Source: Gonatopus flavifemur
Taxonomy: Eukaryota > Arthropoda > Insecta > Hymenoptera > Dryinidae
Length of the DNA stretch: 64,000 nt
Assembly: GCA_018340375.1 (NCBI GenBank)
Contig: JAFFJZ010000001.1
Location: forward strand, 64,844,001 to 64,908,000
Direction: 5' to 3'
Shown: one piece after another, positions 44,217 through 54,737 of the stretch
Layout: each line of letters starts with the position of its first letter
Position numbering within the stretch: the first letter of the stretch is position 1
Notes under the pieces: generated by a model
The model's database searches: none
What the model was told of the DNA's origin: nothing
What the model saw: only the letters and a program-made list of their open reading frames with translations
Position numbers and translations under genes: made by a program

Positions 44217-44807
44217 TTCACACCACTATTTTTTTCTCAGTGCAACTATTGCCACTTCCTTCTTATTACTGTAAGAATTACGATCAAACATCACCATATT
44301 TCCCAGCGGCTAAACATTTCAAAATTTCTGTTTTTCGATGCATATTCAGACGCTTTGAAATTTCGCTAGAGTGAAAAGATGATTAGGAAATTATATTTTA
44401 TATTTTCATATCGATTACTTCAAAAATCTCTTCAAAAATCAACAAAGCCCGATGTTCTTCAATTAAAAATGAAATTTTCATATACCCTAATTCAAAAATT
44501 TCGAACACTATTCCATCGCTGCATAAATTGAAAGATAAAGTTCCAAGATGGACTATGTTGAGAAAATGAACTGTATGGAAAACCACCTTGGTGAGAATCA
44601 AATATATATGATCCATATATAATCTATATTGAATCCATGGATGACCCGTAAATGCAAGATTTTTTCATATGTGTATAAAAAGTCTGCCACACTTCTAGTA
44701 AAAATGGATTATATATCCTCTATATATAATAACTGGAGTTTTATATAAATATGGTTGGAATCCATATGGTTATATATGGAGCTATATATGAAGAATTGAA
44801 TTATTAT

Positions 44808-44910
44808 CCCTAGTAAAAAAAGGTTATATATGCCCTATATATAATTATCGGGTTTTATATAAGTATTATTGGAATTCATATAGGGCATATATAATCCTTT
44901 TTTACTAGGG
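44808..44910. mobile_element. 103-bp derivative of the CCCTAGTAAAAA family
   Basis: Ends CCCTAGTAAAAAAAGGTTAT and its reverse complement; the arms run through ATATATGCCCTATAT. It is nested in an older copy of the same family, splitting TTATTAT/ATATGTATAAT. It looks like an internal deletion derivative. Confidence 0.8.
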
Positions 44911-45083
44911 ATATGTATAATAAAAAACCTATATAATTTTTATCATATATAATTACCTCGCATTCGATGTATAGCCCCATTTATAATCATATATGTCCTT
45001 ATATAGATTCTAACTTCGTACTTATTACTTATTCCAGTAAAAAGGGTTATATATGCTCTATATATAATTATTGGATTTTATGT

Positions 45084-45373
45084 ACTCTAGTGAAAAAGGA
45101 TTATATATGGTCTATATATAATTATTGAAGTTTATATAAGTATTATTGAAATTTTTATATCCACATATATAGTTATATATAGTGGTATATATGGAATTTG
45201 AAATAATAATTATATATGAAAAGAATTATTCAGATCTTTTACTATATATAACAATTCAAGTTTTTATATATAGCTCCATATATAACTATTTATGTCCTTA
45301 TATAAATCTTAATAATACATATATAAACTCCAATAATTATATATAGACCATATATAATCCCTTTTTACTAGGG
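45084..45373 (-). mobile_element. 290-bp unit, copy 1 of a near-identical inverted pair
   Basis: Read on the minus strand from 45373 it begins CCCTAGTAAAAAGGGATTAT and runs to ATCCTTTTTCACTAGAG. Compared with the unit at 45399-45687 I found one internal substitution (TATATG for TATAAG) plus differences in the last few bases. The unit has its own inverted ends. Confidence 0.88.
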
Positions 45374-45398
45374 TAGGTATTGTTGGAATTCCGATATT

Positions 45399-45687
45399 CC
45401 CTAGTAAAAAGGGATTATATATGGTCTATATATAATTATTGGAGTTTATATAAGTATTATTAAGATTTATATAAGGACATAAATAGTTATATATGGAGCT
45501 ATATATAAAAACTTGAATTGTTATATATAGTAAAAGATCTGAATAATTCTTTTCATATATAATTATTATTTCAAATTCCATATATACCACTATATATAAC
45601 TATATATGTGGATATAAAAATTTCAATAATACTTATATAAACTTCAATAATTATATATAGACCATATATAATCCTGTTTCACTAGGG
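45399..45687 (+). mobile_element. 290-bp unit, copy 2 of a near-identical inverted pair
   Basis: Begins CCCTAGTAAAAAGGGATTAT and ends ATCCTGTTTCACTAGGG. It is the reverse complement of 45084-45373 with almost no differences, the two being 25 bp apart. Together they form a potential hairpin with arms of about 285 bp. Confidence 0.88.
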
Positions 45688-45918
45688 TAATCATACTTAA
45701 TTATACATGTAACTATATATGGAAAGTTTTTTCTACATATATAACTATATGCGACTATATATGAATTCCAACAATACTCATATACAATCCGATGATTATA
45801 TATAGAGCATATATAACCCCTTCTTTCTAGGGACATGAAATATTCTCCAAATGTGGATTATATACGAGTCATATATGATCATATATGGATTATATAAGAT
45901 TTCACCAATTCTCATATA

Positions 45919-46173
45919 CACTGAGAGAAATAATTACTAATACCAAGAGAATATATCTTTGAATATTTTTAAGAATATATATTCTTGAATGTAGCTAATA
46001 TGGCGTGGAGCCAAGAGAAATTTTCTTGAATCAAAAAAATATTTTCTCAATTCAAGAAATCTATGCTTTGTCTCAGAAAAATTTTCTTGAATCAAGAGGA
46101 AATATTTTTGGAGAAATGAATTTCGTGGAACAAGAAAATATATTGTTGATGATGGTAATTATTTCTCTCTGTG
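45919..46173. mobile_element. MITE, 255 bp, CACTGAGAGAAATAATTAC ends
   Basis: Left CACTGAGAGAAATAATTACT, right reversed CACAGAGAGAAATAATTACC; TA flanks both sides (45917-45918, 46174-46175). The core repeats TTTTCTTGAATCAA and GAAAATAT in both orientations. A frame at 46005-46256 that crosses it is spurious. Confidence 0.85.
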
Positions 46174-46380
46174 TATGCGTTTCACCATCCGTGGGTCACC
46201 CTCGAAACAGAGGTAATTTTTTATTATTATTCATCGAAGCTATAGCAGACTTATGAATACGCAACTTTTCTTTTTCGGAGGAGAAATGAGTGAAGTTTAT
46301 AAAGCACAAAACCGCATGTTCCAAATGTTGAAGTTGCAGGAGTGACAATTTGTTTAAGAAAAAGGTCATGTGCCTTTTTT

Positions 46381-46459
46381 GCCCTGGTGACCGACCGAGG
46401 GTTGATGTATGTATATATGGATTATATACAGGTCATATATGTTTGATTTCTACCAGGGC
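46381..46459. mobile_element. 79-bp TIR unit, GCCCTGGT ends
   Basis: GCCCTGGT at the left and ACCAGGGC at the right enclose TATATATGGATTATATACAG then GTCATATATG, similar to sequence near 45853. It is probably a short relative of the CCCTAGTAAAA class. Confidence 0.5.
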
Positions 46460-46814
46460 ATACATCACTTCTGAGTTCTCTATGATGCTCAAAAGAATAA
46501 CTGATTATTGACTTGGGATTTCAAGAGCGAAATGGAACGTGGAGAGACAAATCTTTACGCACCAACTTCTATGCACCCTGTTTATTCCAGGATTTGACTT
46601 TTTACGTGATATATAACAATGGATTAATTGTCAATGAGCAAAAATTCATCAAGAAGAATGCACTACATTGCAGTTGAAAAGAAATCGTATATGTTCTGAA
46701 TTGTTATATATATTTAGAAAATCCTTCCGTTTGATGTCTTTCCAGAATACATTATTCAATTAACGCAACCAACAGCGCGTTTGGAACGTTTATTAACACA
46801 ATCATTTTTCAGGA

Positions 46815-47080
46815 AAAATCACCCTCTGAAAAATAATTGTTGAATTTTCCTCAAAAAATGGTGGCAGCAAAGTTCCTTCACAGATGGGGAATTTTTCATC
46901 ATAATTTCGTGGCCTTCCCCTTCATTTGTAGAAACTCAAACATCCAAAAAACAAAATAGTTCCTCAAAGTGGTGAGAAAATTCCTCATTTTTGATGAAAA
47001 AACAATTCCCTTCGCGATGACGAGACAAAATCCACCAACAATTTGGAAAACAATCTGAGAAGAGTTATGGAGAATCTTTC
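46815..47080. mobile_element. MITE copy of the AAAATGGTGGCAGCAAA family
   Basis: Matches 25185-25434 over AAAAAATGGTGGCAGCAAAG, GGGGAATTTTTCATCATAAT, TCCTCAAAGTGGTGAGAAAA and GACAAAATCCACCAACAAT. Neither terminal CACTGTAAAA end is preserved. Confidence 0.6.
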
Positions 47081-47578
47081 AAAAATAATGAAAATTGATG
47101 GAAACCTTCTTCTCGCACAAGGAAATTGATACAAATTTTTGTCGACTAGGACGTCACTTTTGGACGGAGCACAAATTCAAGAAGAATTCGTACACCAGAT
47201 TTCAATAATTCGTTCCATTGTTTCAACAATGGAATCCACTCTTGATTTTTTGTCCTCGAAATTATGGAAAGAAACAACGAATTATTGAAAATTTGAATGA
47301 CTAATTTTTTCCGTGCATGTTTCCGAAACGGCTGAGGGGCCGAAAACAGTAGCAAAACTTTCATACCTCGAATTTTCATTCAAATCGACATTCTTTTTTT
47401 TTCAACGCTACCATTTGGATCTGTAGAATTTTACAAGGATTACAAAGGATCGGCTTACAAATCGTCAATATTGATGCAATCCTTTCCATACTTTCAAAAC
47501 GTGTTATCCGATCGATACTACAATCACAAAACCTACTCTCTAAATTTGATACAGTGAAATCCAGGGCCTATTATAAGG

Positions 47579-47819
47579 CCCAAGTAGCACCAGAATATAC
47601 TATGAACGTTCTTCAAATATTCGAAATATGTTCTATGCATATTCCATCGAACGTATGTAATCGAATATGAGATTGGACATCAATCGAACGTCGGTTGAAT
47701 GAATATCGTGCATTTCGGATGTACTATGTACGTTTTAGGTATATTTAAAACAGTCTCATTCGAATATTCTATGAACGTTTCTATTTCGTATATACTTTAA
47801 ACTTCTGTTGCTGCTTGGG
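47579..47819. mobile_element. Foldback MITE, CCCAAGYAGCA ends
   Basis: Left CCCAAGTAGCACCAGAA, right reversed CCCAAGCAGCAACAGAA; the inner ATATACTATGAACGTT and CGAATATTCTATGAACG words recur in both orientations. The target duplication is not resolved. Confidence 0.75.
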
Positions 47820-48235
47820 GGGTCAGTTCTTACCAAAAAGTTAATTCTAAAAGAAAGGTTAGTTCTTTAAAAATTACCCAATTTTTAGTGAAATGTTTCA
47901 CTTTTTCTTTCTTTAAATCGAGTATTCAATATTTCCCTGTTACAGAATGGGCCTTTCACCTCATATCAAGGGGTATGTGTTCTTGGAGTTCGAATCGTTT
48001 ATAAACACGAAACAAAAATTCAAATTTACAGAATCTGTGGAATAATTATTGATGTTGGTCTTCTGGAGTGAACTGCTTAGAATTTCGGGTCTTCAACAGC
48101 AGAGTATTTTGTTATTCGATTGATAATTCGTTTCGATAAATGCTTCAGACTTCCGCAACATAGTGAGTTCAGTACTGATGTTCATTCTAAAAAAATAAGC
48201 CTTTATGCCAAAAGTAAAATTAAGGAAGTATCTCT

Positions 48236-48336
48236 CACAGCACTACAGTCTTAGAAGAATTCTCGAAGACTTCATAAAGGACCCAATCTATTTAATAAGA
48301 ATTCTTCAAGAATTCTTCTGGGACTGTAGTGCTGTG
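48236..48336. mobile_element. Short inverted-repeat unit, CACAGCACTACAGTC arms
   Basis: CACAGCACTACAGTC then TTAGAAGAATTCT at the left is mirrored by AGAATTCTTCTGG then GACTGTAGTGCTGTG at the right. It is 101 bp in all. It lies inside a spurious 96-codon frame. Confidence 0.75.
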
Positions 48337-48443
48337 TGGGATCAAATGATTCAAGAAATACTGGTTACACAGATATTTTCTCTTGTAGAAATCGAGTGCC
48401 CGCCGTTTCGGTTAGTTATTAAATTTCCTCAAAATATGTCCTG

Positions 48444-48714
48444 CCTTGTTGAAAAAGTCTCATATATAAATCTCATCAGTTTATATGAATTCTAACAAGT
48501 TTTTATCAGTCTATATGCGGTTTCTGTCCTAGAACTTATGGGTTTTATATGATTTAATATGAGAATTTTATGAAATTTAATTAGGACCATTTGCAAAATC
48601 TCATAAAACTGTATAAAATCAAGTGTGTGTGTGCTAAATTTCATGCGGTTTCTGTCCCAGAAATAATTAGAATTCATCAGAATTTATGAGATCTTTTCAA
48701 CAGGGTCACTACGA
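48444..48714. mobile_element. MITE, CCYTGTTGAAAARGTCTCAT ends
   Basis: Left CCTTGTTGAAAAAGTCTCAT, right reversed CCCTGTTGAAAAGATCTCAT. The interior repeats GCGGTTTCTGTCC(T/C)AGAA twice in the same orientation and has many TATATGA/TCATATA words. Confidence 0.75.
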
Positions 48715-48715
48715 A

Positions 48716-49236
48716 TCAGTGCATATACAATGCACAATCAGGGAATATTAACTGATCTTTGCAGTGAAATCTCACAGTTTAAATTAGTCAAAAACACTTT
48801 AAACTGCGTAACCAGGGACTGTTCACTGATACCTCACTGATTTCACTCAGTGGTCGACTTTTAACTGCAGAATTAGTAAGATTTCACTGATTCTCATTTG
48901 GAGAGTAGAGTCCTGACCGAGACAAACATATCTTCATGAACAGTGGACCCTCGTAATCAACATATTCTTTGCAATCGACTTTTCTCGACACTTTGAAGGT
49001 TTTGAAAGTAAAACTCGTTCCTATTTTGAAATCGAGTTTTCAGCAATACCACTCTCCAAATTGACATTAGTGGAATTTCACTATTTCTGCAGTTTGAAGT
49101 CGAGCACTGAATGGAATGAATAGTCACTGGTTATGCAGTTGAAAGTGTCCCCGACTATTCGAATCGGTGAAAGTTCACTGCAAAGATCAGTCAATAGTCA
49201 CTGATTGTGCACTGTATATGCATTGATTCGCAGTGA
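48716..49236. mobile_element. Foldback element with about 60-bp arms and CACTG-rich core
   Basis: Left TCACTACGAATCAGTGCATA then TACAATGCACAATCAG; right reversed TCACTGCGAATCAATGCATA then TACAGTGCACAATCAG, continuing through ACTGATCTTTGCAGTGAA. The core has numerous TTTCACTG and CAGTGAAA words. It directly abuts the previous element. Confidence 0.82.
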
Positions 49237-49779
49237 TCGACTTTGCCCTGCGATCAGTGAAATTTCATCGTTTTAACCGTGGAGAGCACATTATTTCGAT
49301 TTCCTTACAAAGGAATTTGAAAGGCAAACGAGATGAATAATTCAAATTTGATTCTTCAGTAAAAATAATCATAATTTTGTTATGGTTTTAGATTATTTTA
49401 TTCAGTTATGTTTAGGAGAATGTTACAAAAAATCATCTCAGTTCTTTCATTCACATAAATCGAGCCCTTCCACCTTTCGAAGAATGTCAGCTCTACCGGC
49501 ACAAAGGAATGACGAAAACTAACTCATTCTTCACGTCTCTGATTACGACAGATCAATCAAATCTGACGTAACATTTTGTACGGTCATCGCGTAAACAGAA
49601 TTCGCACTTCTTAACACGTAAAAATCACAGGATTTTCACATAACCGACGATACACATCCTAACAAGGACAATCACAAAAAAATCGTTGATTGAAAAATAT
49701 GATGAAGCGATTCACACTAAAATAAACGACAGTTCCACGATCGAGCGTCAACGTCCAACTGAAGAATGTACAAGAAATT
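49237..49779. other. Non-coding spacer upstream of the CpG-rich region
   Basis: No gene or TIR element recognised. It may include distal regulatory sequence of the candidate gene that starts near 50 kb. Confidence 0.4.
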
Positions 49780-50090
49780 CGATTGCGGCGGCTCGGTGGC
49801 GCCACACCGCCTCATTGGTTACCGCTGTTCTCCCACTAATACCCGCCTGTCGTCTCGAGCCAATAGCGGTCCCCCGATCCCCTAAATGTAACTCCGTAGA
49901 CCGCGTGTGCACCCACGCAGGGCGGCTCGTGTTGTGTGGCTCCGTGTAAAGAGACGACAAGGGTAGATAGAAAGAGCGATCGAAAGAGAAACAAAGTTAG
50001 AGAAACTCTTCTTTCTCTCATCCGTTCTCGTTCACAGTCACTCAGTCAAGTCAGTTACACTCACTCAGTTGGGCCACGGCGCGCCACGAG
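49780..50090 (+). promoter_or_regulatory. CpG-rich promoter and possible first untranslated exon
   Basis: The sharpest GC and CpG rise in the window (GCGGCGGCTCGGTGGCGCC, CACGCAGGGCGGCTCGTG). It contains an inverted CCAAT box (CATTGGTTAC, 49812-49821). Near 50037-50070 several initiator-like words occur (CACAGTCACTCAGTC, AAGTCAGTTACAC, ACTCAGTTGG), typical of arthropod TCAGT initiators. A donor-like CACGAG|GTGAGA is at 50090/50091, so transcription starting near 50040 could give a short untranslated exon. Function is inferred from composition and motifs. Confidence 0.5.
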
Positions 50091-50413
50091 GTGAGACGTG
50101 TGTGCGAGTAGTCGATCTTTCGGTATCTCTTTTACATCTCATCCTCGTGTGTTATTGTATCCGTGTGTTTTGTTTTTCTTCCGATCTTTTTGTTTTTTTT
50201 TTATGTTTTTTCGTTCCTGTCTCTCCTTCTTCCATTCTTGTATTCGCTCGGATGTGTATGTGTCGAAGAACAATGAATAACCGTCGAACATTTTTCCTTG
50301 ATATTTTTACGAACAGCCTCGGATAAAGTGTGCCAAGTGTGTGAAAGTGTGATATTCCAAGTTAAATACTGTCGTACTGGTCATTAATCGACGTGGATAT
50401 TCAATAATTACGA

Positions 50414-50627
50414 ATGAAAATCATGTGTGTGACAGCCACGCCGTTGAGCGCTACCAAAATCCTCAAAGACACAGCGCGACGGCATCAACAGAGACAGCAA
50501 AATAATAACAATCGCGCGAGGACTGCGGTTCAAGCACCGGGATTACCAAATGCCGGTGCCGGTAACAACAATAACAACAACAACAACAACAATGGCGACG
50601 ACAGACCCCAACATACGTCGATCGTGT
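50414..50627 (+). CDS. Candidate first coding exon, Asn/Gln-rich N-terminus of an unidentified gene
   Basis: ATG at 50414 opens a 71-codon frame starting MKIMCVTATPLSATKILKDT, followed by an Arg/Gln stretch (ARRHQQRQQ), APGLPNAGAG and a run of ten asparagines encoded by mixed AAC/AAT codons, ending DDRPQHTSIV. Immediately at the end are two donor-like sites (ATC|GTGTAA and CGT|GTAAAT, 50624 and 50626), and the frame would stop at 50629 if unspliced. The following sequence is AT-rich and intron-like. High GC, position about 350 bp downstream of the CpG-rich region, and Asn/Gln low-complexity as in many insect regulatory proteins support a real exon. Upstream, 50091-50413 would be untranslated leader. 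I do not recognise the gene; a complete 71-residue protein is the alternative. Confidence 0.5.
50563..50593 (+). repeat. (AAC)n repeat encoding polyasparagine
   Basis: About ten AAC/AAT triplets in frame with the candidate coding exon, a likely length-variable tract. Confidence 0.85.
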
Positions 50628-50629
50628 AA

Positions 50630-51987
50630 ATATATATTCATATTTCATTATTCTTCTCTTCGTTTATATTTTCTTTTATTATTCAATTTTAGATACATTA
50701 TTCGAAATGTCGCTTCGAGTGGATATCGTGGAATACTTGTGCAAACAACAAATGAATGATATAACCGATGATTTTTTCATCAATGAAATCCTCCATCCGT
50801 GTAGCAATCGATCAGAATTTATCAAATCAAAATTTGGATATGTTTTTACGAGGAAATTGATTCTCTCCCCTGCACGTGGGTCGAATCTGTTGTTCTTGGC
50901 AGAACAACAGTCCTGAATTGTTATGTTTATTCAGAGATAAGCCCTCGTTGAAAATATTTTGTCTAATTTAGATGATTCGCTGTGTTGAATTTAACTCTCC
51001 AAAAGGTAAACTCAATGAAATTCGCATTTTTCGCAACCTTCACGAGCAAATGTGTGCTTTTCATTAATGGAATGAAAATTCTTCTGTGCAAACGATCATT
51101 TCCTTCAAACTTGAAAAATTGTGGTCGTAGGTTTAAATCAACCGATGATGATGAGCACAACAGTTGAGAGCATACATTTTGTTTTGTTTGTTTTTGTGTT
51201 TTTCTAGTCATCACAAGCGGAACAATGTTATGGATTTTCTTTTTTTCATATCTATTCCATCGGTACATGACAAACCTTGAAAGAAAAAACAATAAACTGA
51301 TTTCCATAATAAAAATCTATAATTCAGTTTATCTTTTGATTCATTCCGCAAATTAACGTTTATTCGAAATTCAAGGCATTTGTTGTTGTTTGATAGCTTA
51401 TTACGAATCCATGACTTTCCGCACTGCTTCGAGAAGTTAAAGGAAAATGATGGAAGGAGCCTGTAAGTTTCTCCCTACGTTATCTTTTCCGGAGCTTTTA
51501 GGGTGCACATTCATTCTTAAAGAGTCTACGAAGGGATCTTGCTCTCTAAAATTTTCAGAGTGATATTTCACTCTTTCGGGGTGATAAAGTAAGGTCTGAG
51601 GTTCGAATTTCACGATCACTTGAATTTCAGAATAAATTTTCTACTCGGAAGAATCGAAATTCTACTAAAAACAGATAGGAAAGAAAAAACCCACAACTAT
51701 TCGATTATCACTGAATTTTTGAATAAAATTTCCCCTGCGAAACGTGCACGGGCTGCTTTCTCCAATCAATTTTATGTCGCTGAAGTTTGTATCGTTCATT
51801 GAAACGAATTAGTAATGAAATAACAAAATATTCAGCTGTTGAAGACTCAAAATCTTGCAGTACCTTCTTCGATCGATGTTTTCAGGTGCAAAAAATTACA
51901 AAGAATTCATTCGAGAAGGTAAATAAGGATAATTCGTGAGAAATTTGTGAGTTTGAATCTTTGTTTCAACTTCAAACTTCAAGAATT
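50630..51987. other. Intron-like AT-rich sequence
   Basis: Follows the candidate coding exon. No further exon recognised. GAGTGATATTTCACTC words at about 51560-51585 resemble the repeats at 52500-52560 and 57564-57907. Confidence 0.4.
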
Positions 51988-52417
51988 TAGGGTGGTTCTG
52001 ACAGACCCGGGGCCTAGAATGATCACAACACGTAATTCTAAAATTTTGACAAACTTCACGGAGAACTAGAAACAGGAAGGTTTGTAAAATGAATTTTTAC
52101 ACAAAAATACGGAAGATTACGAATATTGTACAAAAAATAGTAGGTAGGATTGAAATTTTAAACGCTGAACGTTGAATTTTATCAAGCGTATATAGTAAAA
52201 TTCAGTTAATCATTCGTGATTTCTCGTATTTTTATGTAGAAATCCATTTTACAAACCTCCCTGTTTCTAGTTTAGCAAGCAAAATAGGAAAAACTAGTAT
52301 ATATTTTTCTCCGTGTTCATGTAACAAGTTTGAACCTTTTCCTATACGATAAAATCCTCACAAATACCAGTTTTTTTATTTTTCCAAGTTTCCGCCCGGG
52401 TCTCATAGATCCACCTA
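51988..52417. mobile_element. TIR element (TAGGGTGGTTCT...GACCCGGG ends) with nested MITE
   Basis: Left TAGGGTGGTTCTGACAGACC then CGGGG; right reversed TTAGGTGGATCTATGAGACC then CGGGCGG. Just outside the right end is CAGTGAAAGGGTTAA, so a piggyBac-like terminus (TTAACCCTTTC) is possible, but the left side lacks it. A second MITE (52057-52315) is nested inside. Confidence 0.6.
52057..52315. mobile_element. Nested foldback MITE, CACGGAGAA ends
   Basis: Left CACGGAGAACTAGAAACAGG then AAGGTTTGTAAAATG; the right side has CATTTTACAAACCTCCCTGT then TTCTAG, and ends TTTTTCTCCGTG. The inner GTATTTTTGTGTA/TTTTTATGTAGAA words pair, so the unit is largely palindromic, with about 40 bp extra near the right end. 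It resembles a small nested duplication of the terminus. Confidence 0.7.
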
Positions 52418-53446
52418 ACAGTGAAAGGGTTAATATTTATTCGAATGTTTGATCATCGATTCGCCGCCCAATCATTCAAACGTACTCTTTGAATTTCATG
52501 GAGTGGTTACGCAACTCTTGTGCAGTGAAATTTCACTCTTATGGAGTGGAACTGTTCACTCTAAGAGATGCAGAGAGTATGGTAGAAGAAAAACACATAA
52601 CTCGAATGAATTTCCCTGGAGAACAATGAAAATCAAATCAATCTGTTGATGAAATGCATTTTATAGCAGCAAGAAAAAAATCCTTCATCACGGTGGTTTA
52701 ATTGAAACTTAGAAGTACAAAGTAAACCCGTAATACAAGTTGGAACCAATGTCTATTATCAAAGTCTTGTACAGTACTTGGAAAATTATCTGGGAAATAA
52801 AAACTTTGACGAGAACGTAAGTGGAAATTAATCGACAGGAGTTTGAGGTGAAGTTACTTGAAGAAAACACCCAACTTTTGGAAGAGTCTTCAATTATTTC
52901 TCCAATACTCACAAATCTAGCAGAGGTATGATCTAACCGAACTTTCAAATCATCTCATGTACTGAAAAATTATACAGTTTCATTTCACGCCCTGAATAAT
53001 TGAATTTTCTGCATCATCATTCGATTGTCCTTCAAATCTGAGCTCCAGCCTGCATGTGAAAATGTATAAAAATCAACGCTGTGTCCTTGAGAATGTAGCA
53101 ACTTCCTCGAAATATAAATAAATATATTTCTTATTCTACAAACAAATACAAATTCATTTGATCGATCGGTAATATTGATTTTATAGTACTGTGATGAACA
53201 CATAGATGTCGGCAGTATGATCGTTACTTATCAGTTTTGTGATAAATATGGAGAAAATTAAATGTTCCGATATTTCAAAATTCCGCATCACACATTTTTT
53301 TATTTATACAAATTCTCAACTATATCTATCAATCAGAAATGCAAATATAGCAAGAACACAGAATTGGAATTGCCGCGAAATCGCGATTCTTTGATATATT
53401 CCAAATTGAATGTCCTTCTGTACAAATGACAAAAACAAACACAATA
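52418..53446. other. Non-coding, minor repeat fragments
   Basis: CATGGAGTGGTTACGC, GTGAAATTTCACTCTTATGG and GTGGAACTGTTCACTC at 52497-52561 belong to the GAGTG repeat family of 57564-57907. No gene recognised. Confidence 0.4.
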
Positions 53447-53655
53447 CATTCAGAGAAAAAAAATACTCGGAATTACTATTGGAATAGTTGGAAAAAGACT
53501 CAACTATGACTGACAATAAGTTCCACTATTTCGTAATTCAAATAACAATATGGATTTCAGAAATTACTATTTGGATTGGTTACGTTAATAATGGAATAGT
53601 TAGTATAACTATGAATCAGCTAACTATTGATAGTCTTCTTTTTTTCCTCTCAGTG
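53447..53655. mobile_element. MITE with diverged CACTGAGAGGAAAAAAA ends
   Basis: Left CATTCAGAGAAAAAAAATAC, right reversed CACTGAGAGGAAAAAAAGAA; TA precedes the left end. The inner words GGAATAGTTG, CTATTTGG and AATAGTTAG recur in both orientations. Confidence 0.6.
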
Positions 53656-53781
53656 TGAAGAAGGAGAAAAGATACAGAACACAAAATGTGAATGCAATAC
53701 GGTACATTATGACGATTCTGTATCATTCATTATCCTTCACTTCCAGTTCTAAACAGAAATTACATTCCATATTGTTTGGTA

Positions 53782-54046
53782 ATAAAATCAGAATTTGATA
53801 TATCGTATAATCGGCTTCCACGTAATCCTGGATCATTTGACGACAGATGATTTATTAAGTATAATTCGATGCAAAATGCACGTGAAAAGTTTAGATGAAA
53901 TATGACCGGTGAACATCATTTATCACATTTTATCTATACATTTTTTCATAACTAAAATTACACTAACAAATCATCAAGATTTACCGTATCCACTAATTGA
54001 TTGTGTAAAATCCGATTATACGATATATGTCGAATAATGATTTTAC
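53782..54046. mobile_element. Inverted-repeat element, TAAAATCA...ATATCGTATAATCGG arms
   Basis: Left arm TAAAATCAGAATTTGATATA then TCGTATAATCGG; right reversed TAAAATCATTATTCGACATA then TATCGTATAATCGG. About 27 of 32 bases match. The interior is AT-rich with no open frame. Confidence 0.65.
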
Positions 54047-54412
54047 TGCATGATTGTGCGTTTTATCCAAATCACATACACGCGCGAGGATCAAAGAGGA
54101 ATAGCTGAAATGAAAAATAAATTGACACGAGTGATCGTGCTGTGTGGATTCCATTGGATTATTTTCCCGATCAAGGCCATAGTCGAGATGAGATTCAGGG
54201 ATTCACATAATTATATACGAGTTCCTTCTCGTGGAAAACATTTATATTTATTTGTTACGGAATTTATAATCTATCGATGAGGGAATTCCTGAAATTTTGA
54301 CCTCAAAGATGAGGGATGTACCCGCTGTTGTGAAAATCATAGTGACCAATTTATTGGTTGAGTGCAGATTAACCACGACCAATTCCGTTCGAATAATTAT
54401 TAATGACAAATG

Positions 54413-54600
54413 GAGCTGAAACTAGCAGCCGACTGTTGTAGTACGTAACTTTTGATGGAACGTCGTTGAAGCTTTATTCATTTCAGAAATCAATTGAGTA
54501 ACATCCCACCAAACGTTTCAGGTGCCTAAATTGTCGATAAAAGTTTTGAATACAAAGTTATAATAATTGGCTGCTAACTTTATGGCTCTCAGGTTTCACT
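54413..54600. mobile_element. Foldback MITE, CTAGCAGCCGA family, copy 2
   Basis: AGCTGAAACTAGCAGCCGAC at the left, TTGGCTGCTAACTTTATGGC then TCTCAGGTTTCAC at the right. Family of 17831-18013. Confidence 0.65.
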
Positions 54601-54737
54601 TGATCAGACTGTATTCGATGAAACATCTATACCAGAAACATAATTGCGCAACAAATGCATTGACTCTTTAAATTTCTTGGAGGGAAAATCCACCTTCGAA
54701 GAGCGAAAAGAGTGAGAATTCCACACTGATAAATGTA

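Larger units (their letters stand above)
43686..44242. mobile_element. MITE carrying two nested insertions
   Basis: The outer ends CACTGAGAAAAAAGATAGTG and (reversed) CACTGAGAAAAAAATAGTG pair, and the inner arms pair through CAACTACGCATGACAGTT against its partner AACTGTCGTGCGTAGGTG, and CATTCAAATGCAAT against ATTGCATTTGAACG. The arms are separated by the MITE 43793-43993, and the right arm is broken by 44075-44216. CA flanks both sides. Confidence 0.82.
45034..45832. mobile_element. Host copy containing two inverted copies of a sister element
   Basis: The left end CCAGTAAAAAGGGTTATATA then TGCTCTATATATAATTATTG pairs with the right end (reversed) CCTAGAAAGAAGGGGTTATA then TATGCTCTATATATAATCATCG. 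Between them lie the two 290-bp units 45084-45373 and 45399-45687, which therefore inserted later. Confidence 0.75.
44590..45910. repeat. TATATA-rich block of nested CCCTAGTAAAAAGGG elements
   Basis: At least four related units occur here, all built of (A/T)TATATATGG(T/A)CTATATATAATTATTGG-like sequence: an outer copy from about 44695, a 103-bp deletion derivative at 44808-44910, a host copy at 45034-45832, and two copies in opposite orientation inside it. Open frames in this block are artefacts. Confidence 0.8.

Noticed and set aside
44590..45910. Possible simple TATATA microsatellite
   Set aside because: The block has defined CCCTAGTAAAA ends, internal order and nested copies, so it is better explained by mobile elements than by tandem repeat.
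48205..48495. 96-codon frame
   Set aside because: It spans an inverted-repeat unit and part of a MITE; the product is an artefact.
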